Below, one piece after another: positions 27,809-36,638 of a DNA stretch of 64,000 nt. The position numbers were made by a program, and so were the translations under genes. The DNA lies in NCBI RefSeq assembly GCF_012295615.1, contig NZ_CP051183.1, positions 2,383,001-2,447,000 of the forward strand, in the 5' to 3' direction. Each line of letters opens with the position of its first letter. The first letter of the stretch is position 1. Source of the DNA: Bermanella marisrubri. GTDB taxonomy: Bacteria > Pseudomonadota > Gammaproteobacteria > Pseudomonadales > Oceanobacteraceae. Below the pieces are notes generated by a model that had not been told where the DNA came from, made no database searches, and was given only the letters and a program-made list of their open reading frames with translations.

Positions 27809-29083
27809 ATGAAAAAATCTTTATTGGCACTAACGATCGCCGCAACCGTTGGCTTGACCGCCTGTGGTAGTGATGATTCATCAAACGCTGCCGTAGACGG
27901 AGGTGTTACCTTAGCATTTAAGCAATCTGGAGACACTGAAACAGAATTCTTGTTGACGTCTAACTCACTTGAAAGCGGCAGTATCACTAACCAAGGTGCA
28001 GGTAACGAGCAGCTAGGTTGGAATTTTTACTATCGCGTGGGCGATACACTTTTCGTAACCGGTTATGAGAATTATGAAGCCAACGCCTATGTCATGAATG
28101 ATGAGGGCCAGTTGGAAGTACTTAACACATTCTTTTATGACCGTCCCCTTCAGCAGTTCGGCAATGTTAACGATACAACTCTACTAGCAACCGATCCTTC
28201 CTATAGTGAACATGGTCCTCTCATCATGTATACAATTAGCGCTGAAACTGGTCGTATTACCAGTAAAGTTGACTATACAATTCATGATCTCGACACTGGA
28301 ACTGCTGGCGAAGGTACAGTCGCTTGGCCAACCGCTTTGGTTGTGCGTGATGACAAACTGTTTATTCCTTTCCAAAAATTTGATGACGGCGGCAATTTCA
28401 CTACCCCAGACGTGAATAAAGCATATGTAGCCGTCTATAACTATCCATTAACGACTGAAAATAACGAACCCCTCAAAATCATTGAAGACGATCGCACCAG
28501 TAATATCGGTGTAAATGGAGACACGAACGGTCTGATACAAACAGATAGCGGTGACCTATATTCCTATTCAAATGGTGCAGTATCTGGTGGCTTTGCTCCC
28601 GCTTCAACCAAACCATCAGGAATTCTAAGAATCAACAATGGTGAAGATGAATTCGATAGCTCATACTTCTTCAATATCGAAGAAGAAACAGAAGGCGGCA
28701 AGATGTTTTGGATGGAACCGATTGGCGGTGAAAAAGCAATTGCCCGAATTTTTATTCCAACTGAAGCAACAGAGACACTACCAGGCGGTGCTTGGTCAGC
28801 TTTCTACAAGTCATTCCACCAACATAAGCTTGTGATTCTTGATCTTGCGAATAAAACCGTAACGGATGTTGAAGGTGTTCCGATGCATCAGAAACGCTAT
28901 ACATCTCCACTTGAAATAAAAGATGGCAAAGTTCTAGTAAGTATTGAAACAAACGAAGGTACGCCTGAAGCTCCAGACCTTCAAACTCATGTATACTCTG
29001 TAGACTTAGATACAGCGACGGCAGTTAAAGGTGCTAAAGTCGAGGGTGCAAAAACAGTAAAAGGATTCTTTGACTTAAACTAA
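27809..29083 (+). CDS. DUF4374-like lipoprotein (XusB-like, predicted beta-propeller)
   Basis: 424 residues from the ATG at 27809 (TAGGAG upstream; the frame opens 29 codons earlier inside the receptor gene). The leader ends in lipobox LTACGS, so a lipid-anchored protein. The body is rich in beta-strands and Asp/Gly turns: GWNFYYRVGDTLFVTG, PLQQFGNVNDTTLLATD, VAWPTALVVRDDKLFIPF, KPSGILRINNGEDEFDSSYFF. This looks like the DUF4374 family, which I recall for the Bacteroides xenosiderophore-binding lipoprotein XusB. I infer that it binds an iron complex for the TonB receptor encoded just upstream. A strong terminator ends the operon. Confidence 0.75.
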   Translation: MKKSLLALTIAATVGLTACGSDDSSNAAVDGGVTLAFKQSGDTETEFLLTSNSLESGSITNQGAGNEQLGWNFYYRVGDTLFVTGYENYEANAYVMNDEGQLEVLNTFFYDRPLQQFGNVNDTTLLATDPSYSEHGPLIMYTISAETGRITSKVDYTIHDLDTGTAGEGTVAWPTALVVRDDKLFIPFQKFDDGGNFTTPDVNKAYVAVYNYPLTTENNEPLKIIEDDRTSNIGVNGDTNGLIQTDSGDLYSYSNGAVSGGFAPASTKPSGILRINNGEDEFDSSYFFNIEEETEGGKMFWMEPIGGEKAIARIFIPTEATETLPGGAWSAFYKSFHQHKLVILDLANKTVTDVEGVPMHQKRYTSPLEIKDGKVLVSIETNEGTPEAPDLQTHVYSVDLDTATAVKGAKVEGAKTVKGFFDLN

Positions 29084-29109
29084 TACGAGTTACAATCATT
29101 TTGCACCTA

Positions 29110-29143
29110 AGCCTCATTTGATCCTCAAATGGGGCTTTTTTTT
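29110..29143 (+). terminator. Rho-independent terminator of the receptor/lipoprotein operon
   Basis: AGCCTCATTTGA (29110-29121) and TCAAATGGGGCT (29125-29136) pair over 12 bp with one wobble and a 3-base loop, followed by seven T. Strong. Confidence 0.9.
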
Positions 29144-29420
29144 GTATCAATCTGGCTAATTAATTTAAGTATTTTTTGTTGTCTCTATCAACGCCCCTAC
29201 TTCCGTAAAGTATCAATTTCAGATAAGCATAAGCACAAATAATTGATAAAACGGCTAGAACTAACGGATTGAAAAAATAAACCTATTTCAGTCTCAAATT
29301 ATTCTGTGTTTATTTAAACTGGTTCTGAGTCCGGACTTACCTACAGCGAAGCCCCTTGTCACCCCAAAAATAACAGAACACGAGACGTGAGTTTATTATA
29401 GGACAGAGCACTTTATCGAT
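29144..29420. other. Intergenic stretch without recognised features
   Basis: This AT-rich spacer lies between two convergent transcription units and their facing terminators. No open frame of useful length, RNA gene or clear repeat was seen. Confidence 0.5.
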
Positions 29421-29458
29421 ACAAAAAAGCCCATGTAGTAATAAACTCCATGGGCTTT
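29421..29458 (-). terminator. Terminator of the PepSY gene
   Basis: On the minus strand AAAGCCCATG (29458-29449) pairs with CATGGGCTTT (29435-29426) over 10 bp and runs into six T. It follows the PepSY stop by 33 bp. Confidence 0.85.
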
Positions 29459-29490
29459 GTCGATTGCTCTATGTACTAATTAGTGAGGAT

Positions 29491-30633
29491 TTAGGCTTCT
29501 TTTTGTTTAGACTCAACAATTAAACTATCTTGTTTCAGAGTCTGATTTTTGAGCTTCTTACGTTGACGAATAGCACGTCTTTTCCACCAAATATAGAGCC
29601 CGCTGAAGGTTAGAATAAGTGGAGCTAAACCAGCCAATAACCAAATAACTCTTGATGTCGTTCCTGCAAACGTACCAAAATGAAGCTTTCTAAAACTATC
29701 TACGATTACATGCCATAGAGGAGCATTACGAATATCATAAGAGGAAAGATACTCGCCGGTCATTCGATCATAAGTGACCACATTTGCATACTGGCTCGTT
29801 AAAAAAGAGTCACCGGGAACGTCGCCATAGAGAGATAATTCATCACCTGGTTCATGAGGGAAAGAAATATAGGTTGCTTCAAAACCTGACACATGACTGG
29901 ATGCTTCAGCAAGCAATTTATCTATAGATAAATCCCTTCCATACATCTTTTCTGACATAACAAAATGATCATCCTCTAGGTGATGCTCTAAATCATGAAG
30001 TAAGTGACTCACATTCCAGTATGCTCCAGTAAAGCCAAGCACTAGCAGAATTGGGCTAAACCATGCGCCAAATAATTTATGTAAGTCACTGTAATACAAA
30101 ATCCTTTTGGCGCCGGTTCGAAGCTTAAATAGATTTTTCCAGAATCGTTTATGCAGTATTAGTCCCGATATACCTAAGAAGACAAGTACTACAGAGAAAA
30201 TACTTGCTATAATCAAGCCTGTCTCATGAAGAAGGAAGGATGCATGAAATTCCACCATCCAATCAGTGAGATTATCGGTTGATTGAGCTGGTTGTGATAA
30301 GACATCTCCAGTATACCCATTTACATATATGTGGTACCAATCACTAGTCCCTCTAGGCATGATGTACACAACATCGCTTCGTTCAGAGTCTTGGAATAAA
30401 ACCCACCCTACTACTTCATGATCTTGAAATTTCTCGCCGATCGTATCGAGCAAAACGTCTTGCGATAAACGCTGTTGGTTTTCAATGACTGGTACACTCA
30501 CTACTTCATCGCGAATAAGAGTGTCGATTTCATATTTAAAGACAATAAAGCTACCTGTTAGACACAGCAGCAAAATTGGTAGAAAGGCTATTAACCCGGC
30601 GTAGCTATGCCACTTAAACAGTTTTTTCTTCAT
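29491..30633 (-). CDS. PepSY-associated inner-membrane protein (iron uptake, XusC/FoxB-like)
   Basis: 380 residues from the ATG at 30633 (MKKKLFKWHSYAG; AGAGAG upstream). Four membrane helices near residues 12-32, 140-160, 190-210 and 340-360, with two PepSY-like periplasmic segments between (around GWVLFQDSERSD and TYISFPHEPGDE). The family is known from siderophore loci, where members act as ferric-siderophore reductases or permeases in the inner membrane. It faces the TonB-receptor/lipoprotein operon and has its own Fur-like site upstream. Conserved His in HSYAGL and HKLFGAW may bind heme. The C-terminal tail is basic and cytoplasmic. Confidence 0.85.
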   Translation of the reverse strand: MKKKLFKWHSYAGLIAFLPILLLCLTGSFIVFKYEIDTLIRDEVVSVPVIENQQRLSQDVLLDTIGEKFQDHEVVGWVLFQDSERSDVVYIMPRGTSDWYHIYVNGYTGDVLSQPAQSTDNLTDWMVEFHASFLLHETGLIIASIFSVVLVFLGISGLILHKRFWKNLFKLRTGAKRILYYSDLHKLFGAWFSPILLVLGFTGAYWNVSHLLHDLEHHLEDDHFVMSEKMYGRDLSIDKLLAEASSHVSGFEATYISFPHEPGDELSLYGDVPGDSFLTSQYANVVTYDRMTGEYLSSYDIRNAPLWHVIVDSFRKLHFGTFAGTTSRVIWLLAGLAPLILTFSGLYIWWKRRAIRQRKKLKNQTLKQDSLIVESKQKEA

Positions 30634-30681
30634 TACAATCTCTCTGGGCGCAATTGGCATTATCCAATTGCCATATGCTAA

Positions 30682-30702
30682 TTATAATAATTCTCATAAT
30701 CA
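30682..30702. promoter_or_regulatory. Fur-box-like site upstream of the PepSY gene
   Basis: Read on the minus strand, TTGATTATGAGAATTATTATA matches the GAGAAT-N-ATTNTNA core of Fur sites. It lies 49 bp before the PepSY ATG and would couple this gene to the Fur-boxed receptor operon. Confidence 0.6.
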
Positions 30703-30838
30703 ATATTATTTAATGGCAAGTTTCTAAAAAAGCCTTAAATTTGCTAATATCCCGCGTCCTTCAGATTTCGGCCCCGTGCGGATAGCTGACTGAATACAAA
30801 CAATAAGAATTGAAAACAACAAATCTAACGAGGCAAGC

Positions 30839-32404
30839 GTGAATCTAGGCGGCTTAGACTTAGTAGCCCTTATCGGCTATTTATTAGTGATTACTGGCGT
30901 TGGCGTGTATTTTTCACGTAAAAATACCAATACAGAGGAGTATTTCGTTGGCGGACGCAGTTTTAGCGGCTGGGTTATTGGGCTATCGCTGGTGGGCACC
31001 TCTATCAGCTCGATTACCTTCCTTGCCTACCCCGGAGACGCGTTCAAGACAAGCTGGTTGCGATTTGTTCCAAACCTTATGCTACCACTAGCTGTTCTCT
31101 TTGCTGCATACTATTTTTTGCCGTTCTTCCGTCGCCGCAATACCACCACTGCTTATGAATATTTAGAAGATCGCTTTGGGCCCAGTGTTCGAGTGTATGG
31201 CGCCATTGCGTTCATCATTGCGCAAATTGTGCGCATCAGCATGATTCTGTTCTTACTCTCTTTGCTCATCCAAGAGCTCACCGGTTTAAGTGCCACCTGG
31301 GCCATAGTCGTGGGAGGACTGATTGTCGCTACCTATACGATTATTGGTGGCATAGATGCGGTTATCTGGACTGACGTAATGCAAACCATCGTATTGTTGT
31401 TAGGTGGTATTTTGTGTCTTTGGGTCATCGTCGATGCCCTACCAGGAGGGCTAGGACAAGTCTTCAGCGTGGCAAATGATTTCGATAAATTGAGCTTTAG
31501 TGTCCTCAATGATGGTTTGCTCGAGAATGTCGGCTGGGATATTCAGTTTGATGAGAAAACCGTATCCATGATGCTTTTCATCGGCTTGATTGCATGGCTT
31601 ACAGAATACAGTTCTAACCAAAACACCGTTCAGCGCTACTGCGCCTCTAAATCGACAAAAGAAGCGCGCCGAGCCATGTTAATCGCCGTGGCTAGCTCGC
31701 TACCAATTTGGGCGTTTTACATGTTTTTAGGTACCGCCTTATTTGTCTTCTTCCAGCAATTCCCTGCAGAACCTGCCTCAATGATGCTTAATGGCGAAAA
31801 AGCAGCAGAAGGCATCCTACCTTACTTCATCAGTAATCATTTACCTGCGGGGGTTGCTGGCTTAGTTATCGCTTCTGCGTTGGCTGCTGCTATGTCTTCA
31901 CTGGATAGCTCGATCAATGCTATCTCAACAGTTTCCATCGTAGACATTTATCGTCGCCATTTAAAACCCGAGCAAAATGACCGCCACTACCTAAAAGCGG
32001 CTTGGTTGATTGCTACCATTACATCAGTGCTAATGATTCTGGGAGCTATCTATTTAGCCCATGCCGACAATACAACGCTGCAAGATACCGCAACCATATT
32101 GACCAGTATTCTAGGTGGCGGCCTATTGGGCTTATATCTCATTGGATTCTTCACCAAAAAAGGCGATGCCCGTGCTATTTGGGTGGGCCTGGTTAGCACC
32201 ATGATTTTTACGAGCTGGACAATACTGAGTAAAAACCAATTATTACCAGAAAGCCTACAGGTTCCATTCGACTTGTATTACACAGGTTTTGTCGGAAACG
32301 TAGTGATGTTTATCGTGACCTACTTCGTAGCCGCCAAAGTATTCCCAAGCGATCGCGACTTAAGCGGGCTAACGGTTTACGATTTACCCAAAGAAAACAG
32401 TTAA
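30839..32404 (+). CDS. Sodium:solute symporter (SSS family)
   Basis: 521 residues with about 13 membrane helices. Family features: GVGVYFSRKNTNTEEYFVGGRS in the first loop, GLSLVGTSISSITFLAYPG, TYTIIGGIDAVIWTDVMQTIVL, and the sodium-site segment ASALAAAMSSLDSSINAIS. It resembles the sialic-acid/sugar-type branch of SSS transporters, but the substrate cannot be read from sequence. The start is a GTG preceded by GAGG. No metabolic genes adjoin it that would suggest a substrate. It is preceded by a 205-bp spacer with the PepSY Fur-like site. Confidence 0.85.
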   Translation: MNLGGLDLVALIGYLLVITGVGVYFSRKNTNTEEYFVGGRSFSGWVIGLSLVGTSISSITFLAYPGDAFKTSWLRFVPNLMLPLAVLFAAYYFLPFFRRRNTTTAYEYLEDRFGPSVRVYGAIAFIIAQIVRISMILFLLSLLIQELTGLSATWAIVVGGLIVATYTIIGGIDAVIWTDVMQTIVLLLGGILCLWVIVDALPGGLGQVFSVANDFDKLSFSVLNDGLLENVGWDIQFDEKTVSMMLFIGLIAWLTEYSSNQNTVQRYCASKSTKEARRAMLIAVASSLPIWAFYMFLGTALFVFFQQFPAEPASMMLNGEKAAEGILPYFISNHLPAGVAGLVIASALAAAMSSLDSSINAISTVSIVDIYRRHLKPEQNDRHYLKAAWLIATITSVLMILGAIYLAHADNTTLQDTATILTSILGGGLLGLYLIGFFTKKGDARAIWVGLVSTMIFTSWTILSKNQLLPESLQVPFDLYYTGFVGNVVMFIVTYFVAAKVFPSDRDLSGLTVYDLPKENS

Positions 32405-32419
32405 GGTAATTATTAATGA

Positions 32420-32452
32420 ATCCCCGATCAAAGCGCTTCGCGCGTCGGGGAT
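32420..32452. repeat. REP-like palindromic unit
   Basis: ATCCCCGA (32420-32427) and TCGGGGAT (32445-32452) enclose a smaller GCG-CTT-CGC hairpin. The GC-rich shape, next to the usual GATGACG end, resembles intergenic REP units of marine gammaproteobacteria. It may also help terminate the symporter transcript. I saw only one copy in the window. Confidence 0.45.
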
Positions 32453-32547
32453 GACGCTTTACTGATTACAGAACAGTTGTTTCAAATATAAGGTGCAGCG
32501 GTGTATTCATGCCGCGTTTTTTTTATGGGTGTTGTTTACGCTGATCC

Positions 32548-32907
32548 TTACAGAGAAAGAAACGGCATGATGGTTAGCCCCAGAATAAAGCCGATGATCA
32601 GAATATATAGAATAAACATGAAGGGTTGCTGACTGAAGGTACTCCACCAAGTTCGCTGAGTACCTGATTCAATAGCCGCCTGATAATCAGCTTGAGCTTG
32701 GCGCTGACGCTGTTCCATATATTCAGACAGTAATTGTTGTGCTTGAGGTAAATCATCATCGCGATTTAACCAGATAGCGGCTACACCTATTCCCCAGAAA
32801 CCTACATTCGTCTCGTAAAAGGGAATATCATTGTCGTTTAATAGCTGACATACCTCTAGGTATTCATCTTCAGGAACGTTACGCAGTTTCAGTAAGAGTT
32901 GCGCCAT
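32548..32907 (-). CDS. Small conserved membrane protein (DUF6164-type)
   Basis: 119 residues: an N-terminal soluble domain (LLLKLRNVPEDEYLEVCQLLNDNDIPFYETN) with a ferredoxin-like pattern seen in signal-transducing or DUF2007-like modules, then a Gln-rich helix and one or two C-terminal membrane helices (FMFILYILIIGFILGLTIM). I believe it matches the DUF6164 family of gammaproteobacteria; the function is unknown. Its start overlaps the stop of the upstream gene by one base (TAATG), so the genes are translationally coupled. Confidence 0.65.
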   Translation of the reverse strand: MAQLLLKLRNVPEDEYLEVCQLLNDNDIPFYETNVGFWGIGVAAIWLNRDDDLPQAQQLLSEYMEQRQRQAQADYQAAIESGTQRTWWSTFSQQPFMFILYILIIGFILGLTIMPFLSL

Positions 32908-33269
32908 TACTCACTGGCCTTTTCTTGCTTTTTCTTTGGCAATGAACGCTTAAAATAAGCATGAATAGCTAACGCCGTGGCACCTAGGAATAGCGCCAGC
33001 AATAGCGGTAATAGCCCTTGCAGTGATTCTTGGAAACCATAGGTTAATAGCTCGGCCACAAAGACCATAAACGCAGGAGCAATAGCTTGGATACCATCCA
33101 TCTCGTGACTTGCGGGCGTAAACAAAATAACCGCTGTAAACATACGCAAATAATCGCGGACATCCGTGTTTTCCCAGTACTTGCTGACTTTTAAAACACA
33201 CCAATAAAACCCGACACATGCTGCCAGATAAACAATCCAAGCATATAAATATGTTTCGTAATAGGCCAT
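32907..33269 (-). CDS. Small inner-membrane protein, function unknown
   Basis: 120 residues with about three membrane helices (near residues 8-28, 40-55 and 85-105) and a basic C-terminus. Proteins of this kind sit beside ycgN in several pseudomonads, but I know no function. It starts directly after the ycgN stop, with no spacer, and its stop overlaps the next start, so ycgN and the two membrane genes form one tight operon. Confidence 0.7.
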   Translation of the reverse strand: MAYYETYLYAWIVYLAACVGFYWCVLKVSKYWENTDVRDYLRMFTAVILFTPASHEMDGIQAIAPAFMVFVAELLTYGFQESLQGLLPLLLALFLGATALAIHAYFKRSLPKKKQEKASE

Positions 33270-33716
33270 TTATTCAATCCAAATTATATGATCTTCCCAC
33301 TCTTCTTCAGGGATTTTATCATCAGGAATCCCTTTTTTGCGCATGGAGTGATTATATTTGTGAATGGTTTGACGACTGCCACTGCGTAAATGATGCCATT
33401 TAGGCAATGGTTTGCCTTCATGCACTAAGCGATAAGCGCAGGTAGAAGGCAACCAATGAAACTCTTCTACATCATCAGGGGTCAGCCAAACACAATGGGG
33501 GACTAACTCTTGACGACGCTTGTATTCAGTACAGTTACAATTTTCACGATCCAAATAGCGACACACCATTTCGGTATAAAACACTTCGCCGGTATCTTCA
33601 TCTTCTAATTTATGAAGACAACACTTAGCGCAACCATCGCAAAGACTCTCCCATTCATCCTTGCTCATTTCTTTTAGGGTTTTTGTTTCCCAAAAAGGTT
33701 TTTCTTTTTTCGTCAT
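33270..33716 (-). CDS. ycgN: YcgN-family cysteine-cluster protein (UPF0260)
   Basis: 148 residues from the ATG at 33716; the frame extends upstream but the family starts near KKEKPFWETKTL. Cys pattern: LCDGCAKCCLHKL, then MVCRYLD, NCNCTEY and PHCVWL, resembling Fe-S- or Zn-binding YkgJ/UPF0260 clusters. The role is unknown; members are widespread and usually lie by ycgL and rnd, as here. Confidence 0.88.
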   Translation of the reverse strand: MTKKEKPFWETKTLKEMSKDEWESLCDGCAKCCLHKLEDEDTGEVFYTEMVCRYLDRENCNCTEYKRRQELVPHCVWLTPDDVEEFHWLPSTCAYRLVHEGKPLPKWHHLRSGSRQTIHKYNHSMRKKGIPDDKIPEEEWEDHIIWIE

Positions 33717-33764
33717 AACATTCACAACAAGGACAATGAACAATTTAATACTTTCTAATTCAAA

Positions 33765-33924
33765 CTAGAAGCGTCGTCGAAGCCGCTAAGGCTAGGAAAT
33801 AACACTTCATACAATAGAGCCGTCAGTGAAGCAGTGAGAGCAAGGCGGAAATGCATTCTTTTAGAGGGAGTTGGCTTTAGCCAATGACCGATAAAAAATG
33901 CATTTCCAACACAGCCATCACAAT
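33765..33924. repeat. Structured repeat, copy 1 (hairpin-bearing, 160 bp)
   Basis: First of two direct copies between ycgN and ycgL. It opens with CTAGAAGCGTCGTCGAAGCC. The conserved tail contains an 11-bp perfect stem GGAAATGCATT (33847-33857) / AATGCATTTCC (33897-33907) with an inner TTGGCT/AGCCAA hairpin (33871-33884). No open frame of note. Confidence 0.8.
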
Positions 33925-33937
33925 ACCAACTAAACAG

Positions 33938-34153
33938 CTAGAAGCGTCATCGAAGCCGCTAAGGCTAGGCAAAAACTTGGTAAGCGGAAGGCGTTTATGC
34001 ATTATAAATAACGCCCGCGTCCAAGTTTTACCACGTCATACGATAGAGCCGTTAGTGAAGCAGTGAGAGCAAGGCGGAAATGCATTCTTTTAGAGGGAGT
34101 TGGCTTTAGCCAATGACCGATAAAAAATGCATTTCCAACACAGCTATCACAAT
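33938..34153. repeat. Structured repeat, copy 2 (216 bp, with 56-bp insert)
   Basis: Second direct copy, near-identical to copy 1 at both ends (CTAGAAGCGTCATCGAAGCC start; the tail hairpin at 34076-34086 / 34126-34136). After the opening part it carries an extra block of about 56 bp bounded by AAAACTTGG and CCAAGTTTT, an inverted repeat around a smaller GGCGTT/AACGCC pair. The copies are 13 bp apart. Confidence 0.8.
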
Positions 34154-34164
34154 GATACTAGGCT

Positions 34165-34464
34165 CTAAAGGATGTCTGTATATTTAGCTGACGTATCTTT
34201 ATACAAATCCAACATATAATCATCACGATGGGGCGGCATTTGCAGGTAATACCCTTTTGTTTGCACCTCGTCCATCACATCTTTGACGTCTACACGACCT
34301 AGCTTCTTTTCTTCGGTTAGCAAAATGGCCATGACTTCTTTTGGCTTACCGAATAGCTTTAGTAATTCTTCTGGTACACGCTCTAGCCCTTTTAAACGCT
34401 CTGTATAGAGATACATTTCTTCTTTCTTGGGGCTTGACCATACGGTGCACAATAATTTTGTCAT
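34165..34464 (-). CDS. ycgL: YcgL-domain protein
   Basis: 99 residues, the typical size. It has the YcgL opening (LCTVWSSPKKEEMYLY), the VPEELLKLFGKP segment and the GYYLQMPPHRDD end. Cytoplasmic and of unknown function; usually next to rnd, here 10 bp downstream of it and probably co-transcribed. The structured repeats lie immediately beyond its stop. Confidence 0.9.
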   Translation of the reverse strand: MTKLLCTVWSSPKKEEMYLYTERLKGLERVPEELLKLFGKPKEVMAILLTEEKKLGRVDVKDVMDEVQTKGYYLQMPPHRDDYMLDLYKDTSAKYTDIL

Positions 34465-34474
34465 TGGTATTTCT

Positions 34475-35623
34475 CTAGTTCACTAATGCTTTTAGTTTTT
34501 CCACTAAGGGTGTGGCGATCACCTCTTCACGCCATCCTTGCAGTGAACGGGGAATTTCTATGGGTCCATTGGGATAGGCTTTACGCAGCATTCCCTCTAA
34601 GGACTTTTTGCGCGCTACCATTTCTGGCGGTACATCCAATTCTTTTGCCTTTTTCTGCACAAGATCGCGCATGTCTTTGAACCACTCTCCGGCCACCTGA
34701 TTGAATGGCCTTGGTAAACGTTCGGGCCACTGACTGGATTCGGATTCTTTGCAGCGCTGAATAATATCGACTATTTGCTCACCGTCTTTGCGCACTGTTG
34801 GCTGGCGAATACCCTTTATGGAAGATAGCTGTTTTGTTGACGTTGGCAACCGCATGGCCAAATCCACTAGCAATGAATCATTAAGGATATGTCCACGAGG
34901 TTTATTAACGGTACGACAACGGCGTTCACGCCAAGCCAGCAATTTCTCTAGTGTGAATAATTGCTTGGGTTTGAGCATCCACGCTTTTTTAATGCGCTCG
35001 ATGCCATAGCCTTGTTCTTGTCCGATAAGCCAATCTTCGACCATTCTTTCACAGTCTTCTAACAACCAAGTCCAACGGCCTTGCGTTACTAGCTGGGTTT
35101 CTAATCGTTTGGTGATTTCCAAGAGATGCTCAACATCATCTGCGGCATAATGAATTTGCTCATCCGTTAGAGGTCTTTGTAGCCAGTCGCTCCGTGTTGC
35201 GCCTTTTTCGAGATCAATATCGAGCAATTGTTTTACCAGTTTTTGATAACCCATAATGCCATCTATACTGGCCATTGCGGCAGCCCATTGAGTATCGATA
35301 ATGGGGCTGGGTACAACTCCTAAATTTGAATAGAAAGCGTCAAAATCTTCACTTGGGCTATGCAGGACTTTAACCACATTTTGATTACTAAGCACCTCAA
35401 TCAGTGGTCCCCACACCTCTTCTCTTGGCTCTCCTCGATGAGCGCGATTAATTCTCACGGGATCCACAAGATAGGTCTCGGATCCATCGTTAATTTGAAT
35501 CAGCGCAAGCTTTGGATAAAAGGTATCCACACGCATAAACTCGCTATCTAACGCTATGCGATTGCAGGTATTCCAATGCTCACAAGCGCTGGCTAAGTCT
35601 ATGTGGGTATCGATATATTTCAT
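34475..35623 (-). CDS. rnd: Ribonuclease D
   Basis: 382 residues. An N-terminal DEDD 3'-5' exonuclease domain shows the acidic residues in ALDSEFMRVDTF (DxE), LHSPSEDFDAF (D) and HYAADDVEHLLEI (Y-x3-D). HRDC helices follow (LLAWRERRCRTVNKPRGHILND, and KIKGIRQPTVRK-like segments). It trims the 3' ends of tRNA precursors and other stable RNAs. First gene of an rnd-ycgL unit. Confidence 0.94.
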   Translation of the reverse strand: MKYIDTHIDLASACEHWNTCNRIALDSEFMRVDTFYPKLALIQINDGSETYLVDPVRINRAHRGEPREEVWGPLIEVLSNQNVVKVLHSPSEDFDAFYSNLGVVPSPIIDTQWAAAMASIDGIMGYQKLVKQLLDIDLEKGATRSDWLQRPLTDEQIHYAADDVEHLLEITKRLETQLVTQGRWTWLLEDCERMVEDWLIGQEQGYGIERIKKAWMLKPKQLFTLEKLLAWRERRCRTVNKPRGHILNDSLLVDLAMRLPTSTKQLSSIKGIRQPTVRKDGEQIVDIIQRCKESESSQWPERLPRPFNQVAGEWFKDMRDLVQKKAKELDVPPEMVARKKSLEGMLRKAYPNGPIEIPRSLQGWREEVIATPLVEKLKALVN

Positions 35624-35674
35624 GAAACACTTTTTATTGGGTGTTGGGGCGAATACGCTTTCTTAGAGGTATCA

Positions 35675-36274
35675 CTAGTCAAAGGCTTTGCGACCCGCTA
35701 ATGCGTGGGCCAATGTGCCGCCATCGACATATTCAAGCTCTCCGCCTAGCGGGACACCATGAGCAATACGAGTGATGAGTACGTTACTGCCTTGCAGCAT
35801 TTGCTGAATGTATTGAGAAGTAGCCTGACCCTCAACCGTGGGATTCGTAGCAAGAATAACTTCTTTGACGCCGTTTTCTACTACTTGCTGCTTAAGTTGA
35901 TCAAGCCCGAGCTTTTCAGGACCGATGCCATCAATCGGTGAAAGACGACCGAATAATACGAAGTAACGCCCCTTAAAGCCTGTTTGCTCAATCGCAAGCA
36001 CCTCAGCCGGTGTTTCTACTACGCACAGTTGCTCATCGGTACGTTTCGCATCATCGCAAATAGGACAATACTCTTTTTCGGTTAGGTTACGACATTTTTT
36101 ACAATGGCCCACCTCATCCAGCGCCTTGCTTAACATACCCACAAGACGATGGGCACCACTCTGGTCTTTTTCTAACAGGTGCAATGCTAGACGCTGGGCT
36201 GACTTGGGCCCAACGCCAGGAAGAATGGTCAATGCTTCAACCAATTCGTTAATGAGGGGACTAAGTGATGCCAT
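35675..36274 (-). CDS. recR: Recombination protein RecR
   Basis: 199 residues, the standard length. Helix-hairpin-helix start ([20 protein letters not shown]), zinc finger [16 protein letters not shown] (about residues 57-72) and a Toprim domain with [15 protein letters not shown] and [15 protein letters not shown]. With RecF/RecO it loads RecA at single-strand gaps. It is 9 bp downstream of ybaB in the conserved dnaX-ybaB-recR operon. Confidence 0.97.
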   Translation of the reverse strand: MASLSPLINELVEALTILPGVGPKSAQRLALHLLEKDQSGAHRLVGMLSKALDEVGHCKKCRNLTEKEYCPICDDAKRTDEQLCVVETPAEVLAIEQTGFKGRYFVLFGRLSPIDGIGPEKLGLDQLKQQVVENGVKEVILATNPTVEGQATSQYIQQMLQGSNVLITRIAHGVPLGGELEYVDGGTLAHALAGRKAFD

Positions 36275-36283
36275 AAAGTTCGC

Positions 36284-36610
36284 TTAGAATGGAAGCTTCA
36301 TACCAGGTGGTAAGCCCATGCCTTGAGTCATTGAACTCATTTTCTCTTGGCTGGTTTCTTCAATCTTACGCACAGCATCGTTCACAGCAGCTGCAAGAAG
36401 ATCTTCGATGATCTCTTTATCTTCTTCCATCAAACTATCGTCAAGGTTGACGCTTTTCACGTCGTGGCGGCCAGTCATAACAACTTTTACCAAACCACCA
36501 CCAGACTCACCAGTGGTTTCTGCATTAGCCAATTCTTCTTGGGCTTTTTGCATTTTTTCCTGCATTTTTTGGGCTTGCTTCATAATGTTGCCCATGCCGC
36601 CTTTCATCAT
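36284..36610 (-). CDS. ybaB: YbaB/EbfC-family nucleoid-associated protein
   Basis: 108 residues: [25 protein letters not shown] coiled coil, the central [18 protein letters not shown] and a Met-rich tail [12 protein letters not shown]. It forms DNA-binding dimers. AGGAG precedes the ATG at 36610. Middle gene of the dnaX-ybaB-recR operon. Confidence 0.96.
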   Translation of the reverse strand: MMKGGMGNIMKQAQKMQEKMQKAQEELANAETTGESGGGLVKVVMTGRHDVKSVNLDDSLMEEDKEIIEDLLAAAVNDAVRKIEETSQEKMSSMTQGMGLPPGMKLPF

Positions 36611-36638
36611 GACGTGCTCCTAATCTGTAATGTGTACG

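Noticed and set aside
33765-34153. Integron attC/VCR-like array
   Set aside because: The two structured repeats have stems, but I do not see the RYYYAAC/GTTRRRY core sites, no integrase gene is present, and no cassette lies between the copies.
33765-34153. CRISPR array
   Set aside because: Only two long, imperfect copies with no short regular repeats or spacers, and no cas genes in the window.
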